From Plantago ovata (lineage: Eukaryota; Streptophyta; Magnoliopsida; Lamiales; Plantaginaceae): DNA of 64,000 nt. Under the pieces are notes generated by a model. It worked only from the letters and a program-made list of their open reading frames with translations. It did no database searches and was not told the DNA's origin. The translations under genes were made by a program, and so were the position numbers. Below are positions 1 through 11,279 of the stretch, piece by piece; position 1 is the first letter of the stretch, and each line of letters starts with the position of its first letter. The stretch covers positions 46,222,362 through 46,286,361 of the forward strand of contig CM051457.1 of the NCBI GenBank assembly GCA_028274465.1, in the 5' to 3' direction.

Positions 1-461
1 AGACGCCACACACATAAACATACACTGAACACGTACTGAAAGAAATAAAAAACGCACACACACCTCTTTTACTAACTAATTTAATCTAAATTCATAATTT
101 AATCAAATTATTATCATTGTCATCATTCAAATTTACATTAAAATCAACAACAATTAATATTAACATTAAACAATTAACATAATTTAAAAAAAAAAAACTA
201 AAATTACGCAAAAATTTAAAAAAAATAAAATTAGGCAAAATTAACATATGAGCGAAATTAAAAGAATTGAGCTCCGTTAATAAGAAAATAAGCAGAATTG
301 AACAAAAATAAATAAATAAATAAATTAATTAAAAACCCGAAAATTAGGGTTTAGGTTTCATACCTGAAATTGGCCAAAGTGGACTGGAATCACACTGATT
401 GGACTGGGATAAGGGGATGGTGGCCTGGTGGTGTCTTTGACGAAATGTTGGTGGTGCTAAG

Positions 462-1709
462 TGATAAATGTGTATTTTACACTTTCATTTGAGTCTTTTT
501 CACCTATTTTAGCTATCCTCTATGTTAATTTAGCTATGTTTTAGTGCATTTTATTAGAATAGTGTCACGTTTCCCTTTAGATTTTATTTTACAGGTTTTG
601 GTTGAAAATCGAGGATTTCCGGACAATTATATTGAAGTTGACAAGGAATTGGTGTTCCAGAAGCCTATTTGGAGTATCTGAAGGTTTCCGGATAGGATTT
701 GGAGTCTAGGGGTCGAATCTGGAGGTTAGAAGGCCACTAGAAGACAGAAACCGAGTCCGAAAACGGGAAGAAATCCAAAAACGCGTCGAAAACGCGGAAT
801 TCCGCGAAATTTTCGACGAATCGCCCCACACTATTTCGTAGCCTATATATAGTTGCTCAGTTTTTCTCCGAAATTCATACTTTTCCAGACCTATTCTCTC
901 ACCTTTCTCTGTAGTTTTAGGTAGGGACTTCCCAGAGCCTGTTCTGGTAGTTCGTAGCTTAGGAGACACTTTTTCATAGCAGATTGGAGCTTGTAGGATC
1001 GCAATTCTTCGGAGATTGACAACCTTCGGTAACATTGTATCTTACAGTTTATTCTACTTATTTTTTATATCTTTCAACATGTTTTCTTCTATGATTTCTG
1101 TTGATTGCATGACAACTATGAGTAGCTAAACTTATCGTTGGTGGTAGTATGTGAATTCTTAGCGAAGGGAAGATAATCATGCTAATGGCTATATCGCGCA
1201 TTATACTCCGTGTTATTGCTTTATTTCGTTGATCAGGCTCAGCCTAAATTCTCGTATGTTGTATTAATTATTATGCACAATTGGACCCTCGTCGACCTAT
1301 GCGCATCTATATCTTCGTAGTGTTGAATAATTACGGAACACAATAGGACAATAGTGATTGACTTGTCAGTATCTTTATCTTCGTAGTGCTTAATAATTGC
1401 AACAGGACATTCGATTGATCAAAGATCTCCATGCAAGACCGAGGAATTTACGCATGATTATTGATCTGTTATGCTTTGAAGGATCATACTATCACCAATC
1501 TCCATTATCTGTTAGAAAACCCTTTGCTATACCGTCTGCTGTTTTTATATTCTTTAGTTAAATAGATAAAGCTAGTTATAGTCCTGAGAGAACGACACTC
1601 GAGGTCATTCTACTGCTACACTACAGTTTTCGTTGTAGGTGTGAATTGCCTTTGGCTAAATAACGAATTTATTTGCTTGAATCGAGACCCGACAAATCTC
1701 CGTTCATCA
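462..1709 (+). mobile_element. Solo LTR of the Athila-like family (TSD CTAAG)
   Basis: This 1248-bp stretch matches the LTRs of the two longer elements at 2936 and 13649 from the first TGATAAATGTG to the final TTCATCA. It is flanked by perfect 5-bp duplications CTAAG (457-461 and 1710-1714). No internal domain, primer-binding site or second LTR is present, so it is a solo LTR left by LTR-LTR recombination. It carries the TATATATAG box near 844 that the other copies have. It lacks most of the GC-rich palindromic block seen in the other LTRs. Confidence 0.93.
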
Positions 1710-2935
1710 CTAAGTGGTGGTTCTTGCAAGATAGAGAAAAAGAGAGATGAGCAGAGGAGAAGATGAATAGAGAGAAAGAACAATAGAGAGGAGATGCTTA
1801 CCGGGCGGAGGAAAGGCGGCGGAGTCACGGTGGAAGGGTTGATGATGTGGGGGAGAGAGTGGGCACACAGAGAGAAGAAATGGGGGAAAATTGTAAGAAA
1901 ATACGGTCAGAGTTACCCCTAGGGTTCGCAGCGGAATTTCAAAAATTTTCTTAACATGCAGGTTAATTGATTATGTATATGCCGTATATATTTAAACACG
2001 TCAATTAGAAGACTAACTGTACTCCAAAAGCAAGCACAGCTTCCAAGTCTTCGTAATAATCCGGTGTATCTTCTCCTTCGTCGAAGTCGAAGATATCTGC
2101 AATACTTTGATTATCTGCAAGACAATAAAAGTTAGTTTCCAGCTCCTAGAACCTCAACCTTGGTATCCACGGATGAACAACCTATCGGAAGAATGCTAGG
2201 ATATTCTTTGTGTGACCAAGAAGATGGGGCGGCGGTTTTTCTCCGGTAGGTGGCGGCGCGCATGGCTTATAGAGGAAGGGGAGACCTTTTATTTTCTCAA
2301 AGAAAACTGGTAGAATAACTCTATGAAAGTCTATTCAACTGTGTGTATGTCTATTCCAAAAGCTCTCTAATAGTCAACTATATATAGTAGTCAATAGAAG
2401 CCTAAAGCATAAGCAATTAGACTTCGTTAAGGAATAAGAATCTAATTCTTATCGCACTAGGAAACCAATTTCAAGTCTAGATTCATTCCCAATCAAATCA
2501 AAACTCAATCAGGAAAATCTAGCTTATCCCTTGGACTTGTAATAGAGGAAGTAGTCGAACTCCTTCCCCTACTCCATCTCGCGCGCGCGCGTGTCCCAAG
2601 GGAGATAGGTGGGTCCCGATTTTGGAACCCACTTATAGTTCTAAGGCAATTCAAACTCCAAGTAGATTTTGCCCATGTGCATATGTTAATTCTAAATTAA
2701 CATATCCTTTCAAATCAAACCTCTATTATATTTCTAAAATATAATCTTTAATTGTATTTACATAAAATACAATTAATTAGCCAATTCAATTAATAATTCC
2801 AAATCATTATTTGAGCCACTAAATATTATAATTAATTCCAAATCAATTATAATCCATCAATCACAATTAATTCCAAATCAATTGCGATTCCATCTTCAAG
2901 GATATTCGGATAAGCTGAATCACCACATAGTGTGA

Positions 2936-4248
2936 TGATGAATGTGTATTTTATACTTTCATTTGAGTCTTTTTCACTTATTTTAGCTATCCTCTATGTT
3001 AATTTAGCTATATTTTAGTGCATTTTATTATAATAGTGTCACGTTTCCCTTTAGATTTTATTTTACAGGTTTTGGTTGAAAATCGAGGATTTCCGGGCAA
3101 TTATATTGAAGTTGACAAGGAATTGGTGTTCCAGAAGCCTATTTGGAGTATCAGAAGGTTTCCGGATAGGATTTGGAGTCTAGGGGTCGAATCTGGAGGT
3201 TAGAAGGCCACTAGAAGACAGAAATCGAGTCCGAAAAGGGGAAGAAATCCAAAAACGCATCGAAAACGCAGAATTCCTCAAGATTTTCTCCCGGGTGAAC
3301 AGCCCGGGATGTGGGGCGAATCGCCCCACACCGGGCGAACCGCCCGGTGTGTGGGGCGAATCGCCCCATACTATTTCGTAGCCTATATATAGTTGCTCAG
3401 TTTTTCTCCGAAATTCATACTTTTCCAGACCTATTTTCTCACCTTTCTCTGTAGTTTTAGGTAGGGACTTCCCAGAGCCTGTTCTGGGGTCCGTAGCTTA
3501 GGAGACACTTTTTCATAGCAGTTTGGAGCTTGTAGGATCGCAATTCTTCGGAGATTGACAACCTTCGGTAACATTGTATCTTATAGTTTATTCTACTTAT
3601 TTTTATATATCTTTCAACATGTTTTCTTCTATGATTTATGTTGATTGCATGCCTATTATGAGTAGCTAAACTTATCGTTGGTGGTAGTATGTGAATTCTT
3701 AGCGAAGGGAAGATAATCATGCTAATGGCTATATCGCGCATTATACTCTGTGTTATTGCTTTATTTCGTTGATTAGGCTCAGCCTAAATTCTCGTATGTT
3801 GTATTAATTATTATGCACAATTGGACCCTCTTCGACCTATGCGCATGTTTATCTTCGTAGTGTTGAATAATTACAGAACACAATTGGACAATAGAGATTG
3901 ACTTGTCAGTATCATTATCTTCGTAGTGCTTAATAATTGCAACAGGACATTAGATTGATCAAAGATCTCCATGCAAGACCGAGGAATTTACGCATGATTA
4001 TTGACCCGTTATGCTTTGAAGGATCATACTATCACCAATCTCCATTATCTGTTAGAAAAACCTTTGCTATCCTGTCTGCTGTTTTTATATTCCTAGTTAA
4101 ATAGATAAAGCTAGTTATAGTCCTGAGAGAACGACACTCGAGGTCATTCTACTGCTACACTACGGTTTTCGTTGTAGTTGTGAATTGCCTTTGGCTAAAT
4201 AACAAATTTATTTGCTTGAACCGGGACCCGACAAACCCGCGTTCATCA
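2936..4248 (+). repeat. 5' LTR of element A
   Basis: The LTR is 1313 bp. It has a TATATATAG box at about 3384-3392 and a GC-rich palindromic block at about 3286-3370 in which GGGCGAATCGCCC-type units are repeated. The 3' LTR has a shorter version of this block. The end TTCATCA is followed by AA and then the tRNA-Asp primer site. Confidence 0.95.
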
Positions 4249-4251
4249 AAT

Positions 4252-4268
4252 TGGCGCCGTTGCCGGGG
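4252..4268 (+). other. Primer-binding site, tRNA-Asp type (element A)
   Basis: TGGCGCCGTTGCCGGGG is complementary to the 3' end of plant tRNA-Asp (CCCCGGCAACGGCGCCA). It lies 3 bp after the 5' LTR. The identical site in element B is at 14824-14840. Confidence 0.93.
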
Positions 4269-4389
4269 ACTATACTCCTTTTTTCTGTTTAATTTGTTTA
4301 TATTTTCAGCTTTCGATTCCTAATTCTATTAGTTTTAGTTTTCCTTTTTAATCTCTGATACTGCTTTCCTAGTTTGTTACAGATAGTGT

Positions 4390-5484
4390 ATTCCGCATAC
4401 ACGATCTAAAGGAACACCGCTTGCTGATTCAATTGCTGAGATCGACAGAGTCTACCACCAAAGAAGGCGACTACTTCAAAGGCGTGCACTAGAGGAAATA
4501 GAGGATACCGATTTCTCTGAATCTCTACACAGTCTTTTCAATGAAATCGACGGAATGGCAGAAGCTAGACCACTGAAAGCATGGGTTCAACCCACCAAGG
4601 ATCGTATGAGGGGACCGGCGATCTGGAAATCTGCAACCCGAGATCTGGAAATCAAGAACCACGCATTCCAACAACTTCCGAGGTTCTATGGCTTATCAAG
4701 GGAAGATGTGATGGGGTACTTGCACAATATCGATGATTTCGTCAACCAACTCCCACGACCCGGAGCTAAAATAACAACGGATGAGTTGAGGATGAAGGTT
4801 TTTGCTATGGGGCTTGGCGACAGAGCCAAGTCATGGTTGAGTTCTCTACCAGCAGGCTCGCTGGACACTTGGGAGAAGGTTTTTTCAGCTTTCATGGAGA
4901 AATACTTCCCTCACACCTTGACTACCGCGTTAAAAGCGCAAATCACTGGGTTCAAGCAGGACTATGATGAGACCATCTACACCGCGTTCGAGAGGTTCCA
5001 AGATCTCACGAACAAGTGCCCTTACCATGGTTTTGAACTTTCTGACCTAGTCCAACACTTCTACAATGGACTAACCTTCGAGAACCAACAAGTGGTGGAT
5101 TTCCAATGCCGAGGCAATATTTGGGAGGAAACCTAAGAAGTCGTCTGGGCAGTTTTCGAAAGGCTTGCTAAGGGTTCGCAGTTCAAGGATCCAAGATCAA
5201 TGGTTAGGAGACATGGACCTGAAGCTCCACCGACCCAAGAAGGGCAAACGTTCTTGACTAAACTACGCTCCGTGATGGACATCTACCAAAGAACTTGCAC
5301 TATTGAAGTGGACGGCAAGCAACAGGTGTTGCAAGCCATATCTGATCCACCTGATCCGCCTGATATTTCTTTCACTACTCACTATTGTGGTCTTGCAGCC
5401 TATATTCTTTCTTATTCACAGGTTCGTGGCATGGAGAGGAGATCAATGAAGGGGAAGCCTAGTACTCGCAGAAAGGAGAGATAG
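4390..5484 (+). pseudogene. gag-protease remnant of element A (Athila-like)
   Basis: The reading frame matches the gag of element B, but its start codon has become ATT at 4390, where B has ATG. It holds a Retrotrans_gag domain; typical blocks are FQQLPRFYGLSRED, AKSWLSSLPAGS and FMEKYFPHTLTTALKAQ. The frame is stopped by TAA at 5134-5136 and then stays open to 5484. Between GPEAPPTQE (about 5235) and QTFLTKLRS (about 5245) roughly 1.07 kb is missing relative to B, removing the zinc knuckle and the catalytic DTG of the protease. The residual tail ends in a basic stretch (RRSMKGKPSTRRKER). It is not functional. Confidence 0.88.
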
Positions 5485-6038
5485 ACACAGACAGGAGTCG
5501 AGTCAATGACTTTAAACAATGGCGCTATCCGGGAGGCAACCCGGAGTTTTTATCGCTTTCTTTACCGCTTTATTGCATGCATTCATTCTTGAACAATTTG
5601 CTTCTCTTATGTGAATTTATTCATGTCTGTGTCGTATATGCTTATGTTTGAGTGAGATTTTTCAAGTGGTTTTGTGAGAAAAAATTGGTTTTGGGGAATA
5701 AAAACCGCGTTTTCGGACGAAAGGACCGACTCCCCGCATCGGGGAGCGGGGGGGCGAATCGCCCCGCGTGGGGCGACTCGCCCCACACCAGGGGCGACTC
5801 TCCCCACGGTCCCAGAAGACCAAAACCGCGGATCTCCCCTCTTTACCTCATTTTCTTCATATCTTCATCATTCTTCTTCCCCAAAAACCGAAAATTGCGA
5901 AAATACATTCAAAACTTCATAACTTCTTCATTTCTTGACTAAATTTAGTGTTCTTTAGCTTCAATCGAAGCCTATTACATGATCTATCTTTTCATCCGAA
6001 CAGATTTTGTCCTAATGCATTAGATTTTCAGATCTGAG
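5485..6038 (+). other. Post-gag spacer with GC palindromes and putative 5' exon (element A)
   Basis: This starts with the phrase GGCGCTATCCGGGAGGCAAC (5521-5540), a sequence type seen after the coding region in Athila elements. At 5747-5808 there are repeated GGGCGACTCGCCCC-type palindromes like those in the LTR. The stretch ends in a good splice donor (CTGAG/GTATCT, 6038/6039). The same layout is found in element B at 19809-20394. Confidence 0.6.
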
Positions 6039-6580
6039 GTATCTTCTTATGAACCCTAATTTTCGAATTTGGGGGTTTTCTAATTTGAGCTTCAATTATG
6101 CTTATTTGATGCATGGGTAGGTTGTTTGTGTGTTTAGAAGTGTTATTTACTATTAATTGCATGCTCAATTATGCTTGGATTGTTGATTTGGGAATTTTGC
6201 TACTAGATGATATATCTTGTTATGCAATATGTCTTTATCTTTGATTTCTTGCATATGATTGTGTTTATTGGTGTAATGATGTTGGATTTGATGATAGAAT
6301 GCTTAATTGTTGAGTATGAGGATTTATGATGCTAGAATTTTTCGCTACTATGGTATGAATTGAGCCTTGTTATCTAGGATATTGGTTGTCTAGTAAGAGC
6401 ATAATGTGATGTATTGCATGTAGTAGTTACATTGGTATGTTGCATAATGAAGAAGCTAGGCTAGACATTTAAGGTTTGGGGAGCTCGATTGTTGATTCTG
6501 TCACTTGTGTGTTTCGTTCTTACACTAGCATGTGCATGAGTCAGTTTTATGTCATACGAGGTACTAACTGTTGTTTGTAG
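6039..6580 (+). other. Putative intron before the downstream ORF (element A)
   Basis: It begins GTATCTTC and ends TTGTTTGTAG, is T-rich, and contains repeated TGCTTAT/TTGATG phrases. Element B has the same donor and acceptor at 20395 and 20935, with a similar length and many point differences. This fits a spliced downstream reading frame, as reported for envelope-like ORFs of Athila elements. Confidence 0.5.
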
Positions 6581-7374
6581 GAACCATGCCAAGGGAAAGG
6601 AGCATTCCCGTATGATTACTATGAAGTATTGGAGGGGGATCAATTACAACCATGTCAAGAAGAGTGACCTCGTTAGATGTGCGTTCGAGCCAAGGGGTTT
6701 TGCAACAACGTCGTGGATTATCCAAGAGGAGCTAGAGTACACCTGGAGTAAGGACTCCTATGCCTATTCATGCACCACCGAAGGGACAGAAACCATTATT
6801 ACGTCAGCAATCCATCACAAGGACTGCAAAGTTCGAGTGAACTGGAAGGCACCGGGACAATCTAGCCGCGACGGATTCAATCTCGAGTTCGCAGTTGCTA
6901 GAAGGTTCCGAAGCGCTAGCTTGGTTCCAAAACATAATGACATGGGTGCCCATCCCCTCGTTGGGGTGCCCCTTGACTGCCTCTAAAGGGAGCATCATAT
7001 AGACATCGGTCGGATCAACTGTAGAGAATGTGGTCGACATTGAAAAAGATGGTAGAAGACTTCTGAGTATCCGAGCAGCTTACTGTAACCACCTCGTGGT
7101 GTAAAACGTTGGAGGGGGAGGTCCTGATACCACTGCTCTTTCCCCTTCAACAGTTCACATCCTATTGGAGGGCTACAGGATGGAGGATTCCATAACAGTG
7201 GCGGCTAATCTTGAGGATTCTACTCGACACTGCAACTCTACTAGTGAGGATGTGCGTGACAGTAGTGACAATGAAGGCCATACGGGCAATGATGATACTA
7301 ATGGAGGAGTTGTTCCTATCCGGCCTATAATTGAAACTACCACGCCTACCAGAAGACCTGATGACACCCTATAA
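6581..7374 (+). pseudogene. Downstream (envelope-position) ORF remnant, element A
   Basis: After the putative acceptor at 6580, ATG at 6586 is quickly closed, but the overlapping frame beginning MKYWRG (about 6622) is readable to 6986. A second conserved frame at 7165-7374 is acidic and Thr/Ser-rich (AANLEDS, DSSDNEGH). Element B has matching peptides at 20977-21206 and 21527-21736 with different frame breaks, so a protein was once encoded here. The position after gag-pol is where Athila elements carry an envelope-like ORF. I see no clear membrane segment and did not recognise a domain. Treat the envelope assignment as inference. Confidence 0.4.
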
Positions 7375-7440
7375 AGCTCCCAGAGCAGTCCCAATAACTC
7401 ACAAACAGAATACTCAGCCGACCGAGGCCAAACCATGGGG

Positions 7441-8932
7441 TAACATCTAGTATCACATCTTATTTCCTCATTTTCTTACGGCTAGGGACTAGCGTTAACT
7501 TCATGAGGGGGGATGGGATTTAAGTGATCTAGTGTTGTTAGTTTGGAGCTTGGTATTGGTAGGATGAGTATAGTACCTCGCATGTTGTATCCGTCTGCAT
7601 TTGCATTTGCACGTTTACCGCTTTCGTAGGTTTTTTAGGTTGCATTCACTACATTCATCCTAGGATAGTCTTGCATGTTTTATATGGAGTTTATTGCCGA
7701 ATTTTTTGAACTTTTTTATTGGGTACATCAACTAACTATGCCATTAATCGTATGCTTCATCTCTATGAATTTGTTTGAGGTTTTTCTCGCTTGGCTTGTC
7801 ACATTTATGTATTGCACTTAGTTAAGTTTGGTAGTCTCAACATCACTTAGTGGTGTTTTCTCTACTGCGGTTCACGAAGGCCTTTATAATAGGATGATGC
7901 ATGTTAGGGTCTTATGGTTGTTTTCCCGAGTAATTATGTACCTAAGAGGCAACAAGTCTTCACCATGCTTTGAGATTGCTAAATGCCTAGGAAGGAGGTA
8001 GTGTGAGATTGTGTGATCCTTTGTTTATAACCTATTCTTCCGAATAGGTTTGGAGAGGGGGTTACACCATCATTAGACTTGTTTTCGTTTTTCATTCCTG
8101 TATCGTGAGTTTATTTTTCCTTTTCCGTAAATTTTGTACTCCAACCTATTCTTTCGAATAGGTTTGGGGAAGTCGTGTGAGTCATTTTGTTTCTCTTTTT
8201 GTTATGCTACTGCTGGCTAGGTAAAAATCGAAAAAGAAAGAAAGAAAAAATTCCAGAAAAAAAAAGAATCTGGAAAGAAAAAAAGAAAAGACCCCAAAAA
8301 AACAAAGAAAGGGTCCAAAAAAAGAAAGCCAAATAGCAGTTTAGCAAAGTGTTGTGTCTCATTTTCCAATTCTTGTAATGTTCGTAATTGTGTTGTAATT
8401 TTCTATTTTTATCTTTTTTGTCTTGAGTGTCATCTGTTCTAGACCACCCTCGTCCTGCCATTCAGGAAGTGGTGAATAGCTTAAGACTTTTACTTGAGAG
8501 ATGGGTAGAATAGGGGAGTGTTGTCTTTTATAGGGAACCCTCCTTCGTTTGATGAGGGCCAGTACTGGTTCGACCTCTTTTGAGGAAAAGTCTTAACATG
8601 GTGGAACAGCAGTAAGTCCTCAGTTTCATAGGCACGGGACAACCATTCGTATCTTAGAATGCTTCATTACTTCGTCACTGACTAGGTCCAGGTAGAGAAT
8701 GTTACGAGATACTATCTTGTCTTGACATAAGTGCTTATGTGGATGTGTATAAGTCAATCGAGGTATTCTTCAACCTATATTCATGCTTTGATTTATAAGG
8801 TTTTTGTTCATATGTTTTTTGATAGATTCAGTAGATTAGTTCATTTTATTTGGCATGAGACTCCATTTTGTGTCTTGCATTAGAGTCTAGCTTAGTTGCT
8901 TGAGGACAAGCAAAGGTTCGGTTTGGGGAGTT
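7441..8932 (+). other. Non-coding 3' region of element A
   Basis: No coding sequence is supported. The stretch contains two copies of CCTATTCTTTCGAATAGGTT-type inverted repeats (about 8029-8051 and 8142-8164). It also holds an A/G-rich run (8222-8330) and the Athila-style TTGAGGACAAGCAA plus polypurine tract at the end. The same order is found in element B at 21790-23341. Confidence 0.7.
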
Positions 8933-10206
8933 TGATGAATGTGTATTTTAAAATTTCATTTGAGTCTTTTTCACCTATTTTAGCTATCCTCTATGTTAAT
9001 TTAGATATATTTTAGTGCATTTTATTAGAATAGTGTCACGTTTCCCTTTAGATTTTATTTTACAGGTTTTGGTTGAAAATCGAGAATTTCCGGGCAATTA
9101 TATTGAAGTTGACAGGGAATTGGTGTTCCAGAAGCCTATTTGGAGTATCAGAAGGTTTCCGGATAGGATTTGGAGTCTAGGGGTCGAATCTGGAGGTTAG
9201 AAGGCCACTAGAACACAGAAACCGAGTCCGGAAAGGGGAAGAAATCCAAAAATGCGTCGAAAACGCGGAATTCCTCGAGATTTTCTCCCGGGCGAACCGC
9301 CCGGGATGTGGGGCAAATCGCCCCACACTATTTCGTAGCCTATATATAGTTGCTCAGTTTTTCTCCGAAATTCATACTTTTCCAGACCTATTCTCTCACC
9401 TTTCTCTGAAGTTTTAGGTAGGGACTTCCCAGAGCCTGTTCTGGGGGTCCGTAGCTTAGGAGACACTTTTTCATAGCAGTTTGGAGCTTGTAGGATCGCA
9501 ATTCTTCGGAGATTGACAACCTTCGGTAACATTGTATCTTACAGTTTATTCTACTTATTTTTATATATCTTTCAACATGTTTTCTTCTATGATTTCTGTT
9601 GATTGCATGCCTATTATGAGTAGCTAAACTTATCGTTGGTGGTAGTATGTGAATTCTTAGCGAAGGGAAGATAATCATGCTAATGGCTATATCGCGCATT
9701 ATACTCCGTGTTATTGCTTTATTTCGTTGATCAGGCTCAGCCTACATTCTCGTATGTTGTATTAATTATTATGCACAATTGGACCCTCTTCGACCTATGC
9801 GCATGTTTATCTTCGTAGTGTTGAATAATTACGGAACACAATTGGACAATAGAGATTGACTTGTCAGTATCTTTATCTTCGTAGTGCTTAATAATTGCAA
9901 CAGGACATTAGATTGATCAAAGATCTCCATGCAAGACCGAGGAATTTACGCATGATTATTGACCCGTTATGCTTTGAAGGATCATACTATCACTAATCTC
10001 CATTATCTGTTAGAAAAACCTTTGCTATCCCGTCTGTTGTTTTTATATTCCTAGTTAAATAGATAAAGCTAGTTATAGTCCTGAGAGAACGACACTCGAG
10101 GTCATTCTACTGCTACACTACGGTTTTCGTTGTAGTTGTGAATTGCCTTTGGCTAAATAATAAATTTATTTGCTTGAACCGGGACCCGACAAACCCGCGT
10201 TCATCA
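8933..10206 (+). repeat. 3' LTR of element A
   Basis: The LTR is 1274 bp, from TGATGAATG to TTCATCA, and is nearly identical to the 5' LTR. The main difference is a shorter GC-rich palindromic block (about 9284-9330). It is followed directly by the TSD TGTGA. Confidence 0.95.
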
Positions 10207-11279
10207 TGTGACCCATAGGGCCTTATTGTATTAAGCAAGTCCTAGACTAGGCAAAATGAAATTCCTAGACGGTTCCATTTTCAATATTAATACATGAGGA
10301 CGTTTGAGAGGTTTCTCAAAGCAAACCCTTTCGTTGCGAAGTCTGTTGCGCTCAACGCGGAGATGGTAACGTCCCTTCATCTGACTGACTCGAATGCATC
10401 TAGGATCGATGATGTGTCTATCCCAATAATACATCCACGGGCGTCTCAGGGAGTTGCTTGGTTACGAAGATATACTTATGACTATCATAATATATCGATG
10501 CACTGGCCAGTGACTTTACCAACACAACTATGACGACTATGAGCAGTACTCTCCTGTGCTACACATGAGAGATGAATCATTCACAGAAACACTTATCATC
10601 TCCATTCGTATGTAGCCTTAATCCTGGATCGTGTCTTAGGTCAACTGCTTATTCAGAGCTGACATCGACGGGTCCACCAAGGATATGGGCAACAAATGTG
10701 ATGATAAAGTCCTGTAAGTCCAAAGGACGACTAGCATCACTTCGACAACTTACCGGTTCCCATAGACACTTCGGTGTAGAGTATACATCGATGGGAGTGT
10801 CCGGTGGGTACTTCCATTGTTCGGTAATCATCCTTCGAACAACTATGCGCAGTTATGGGAACGTTTCTTGATTGTCCAACAATCCGTTCCGTGGCCGTGG
10901 GATCGGCTCACACTTGCTCCAACAAGTATAACCTCCACGCATACTAGTCTCAGATGGTTCATTCAGACCCCTACATCCGAGATGAACCTCGACTAGGGAG
11001 AGTTTGGGATAGATGATAACTCACATAGCTCCCACTATCTGTGTGATCGGTCATCTATCCGAGGGGACATGTTTAATATCAATACAGACAGAAATAGAGA
11101 TATGACATGCTGCATGCCTGGTGTAATATAAATATGAAAGCGATAATCAATAGTCAAACAACAAACATATATTATATTACGTTGACCTGTGTAATAGTAC
11201 ATATATGCCCTATATAAGGGCTGCATCCCTTAATAAGGACTGTCTCTAGGACATATACACTATCAATCTCCCACTTGGA

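Larger units (their letters stand above)
2936..10206 (+). mobile_element. Athila-like gypsy element A, non-autonomous (TSD TGTGA)
   Basis: This 7271-bp element has LTRs 2936-4248 and 8933-10206 that both run TGATGAATG to TTCATCA. It is flanked by TGTGA at 2931-2935 and 10207-10211. The primer-binding site TGGCGCCGTTGCCGGGG (4252-4268) matches the 3' end of plant tRNA-Asp. The polypurine tract GGTTTGGGGAGTT (8920-8932) abuts the 3' LTR, and the phrase TTGAGGACAAGCAA lies just before it, as is usual in Athila-type elements. Only a gag-protease remnant is coding. Reverse transcriptase, RNase H and integrase are absent. The LTRs are very similar apart from a roughly 40-bp palindromic block, which suggests a fairly recent insertion. 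Confidence 0.95.
1892..11265 (-). repeat. 3' LTR of the Copia element, split by element A
   Basis: The LTR occupies 1892-2935 and 10212-11265, with 2936-10211 being element A plus one TSD copy. Its 10960-11265 part matches 30595-30901 almost base for base, which identifies it as an LTR. The minus strand carries an AT-rich box near 2384-2392 (TATATA type). Stretch 2577-2591 is a short alternating GC run (GCGCGCGCGCGT). No gene is visible in 1892-2930 or 10212-11265. Confidence 0.8.

Noticed and set aside
1616-1828. Minus-strand ORF starting MTPPPFLRPVS
   Set aside because: It runs from the CACTA leader into the end of the solo LTR, so it is a chance frame created by the insertion.
3000-10200. 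CRISPR array or bacterial-style operon
   Set aside because: Repeats here are LTRs of retrotransposons; the introns and transposon content are plant-like.
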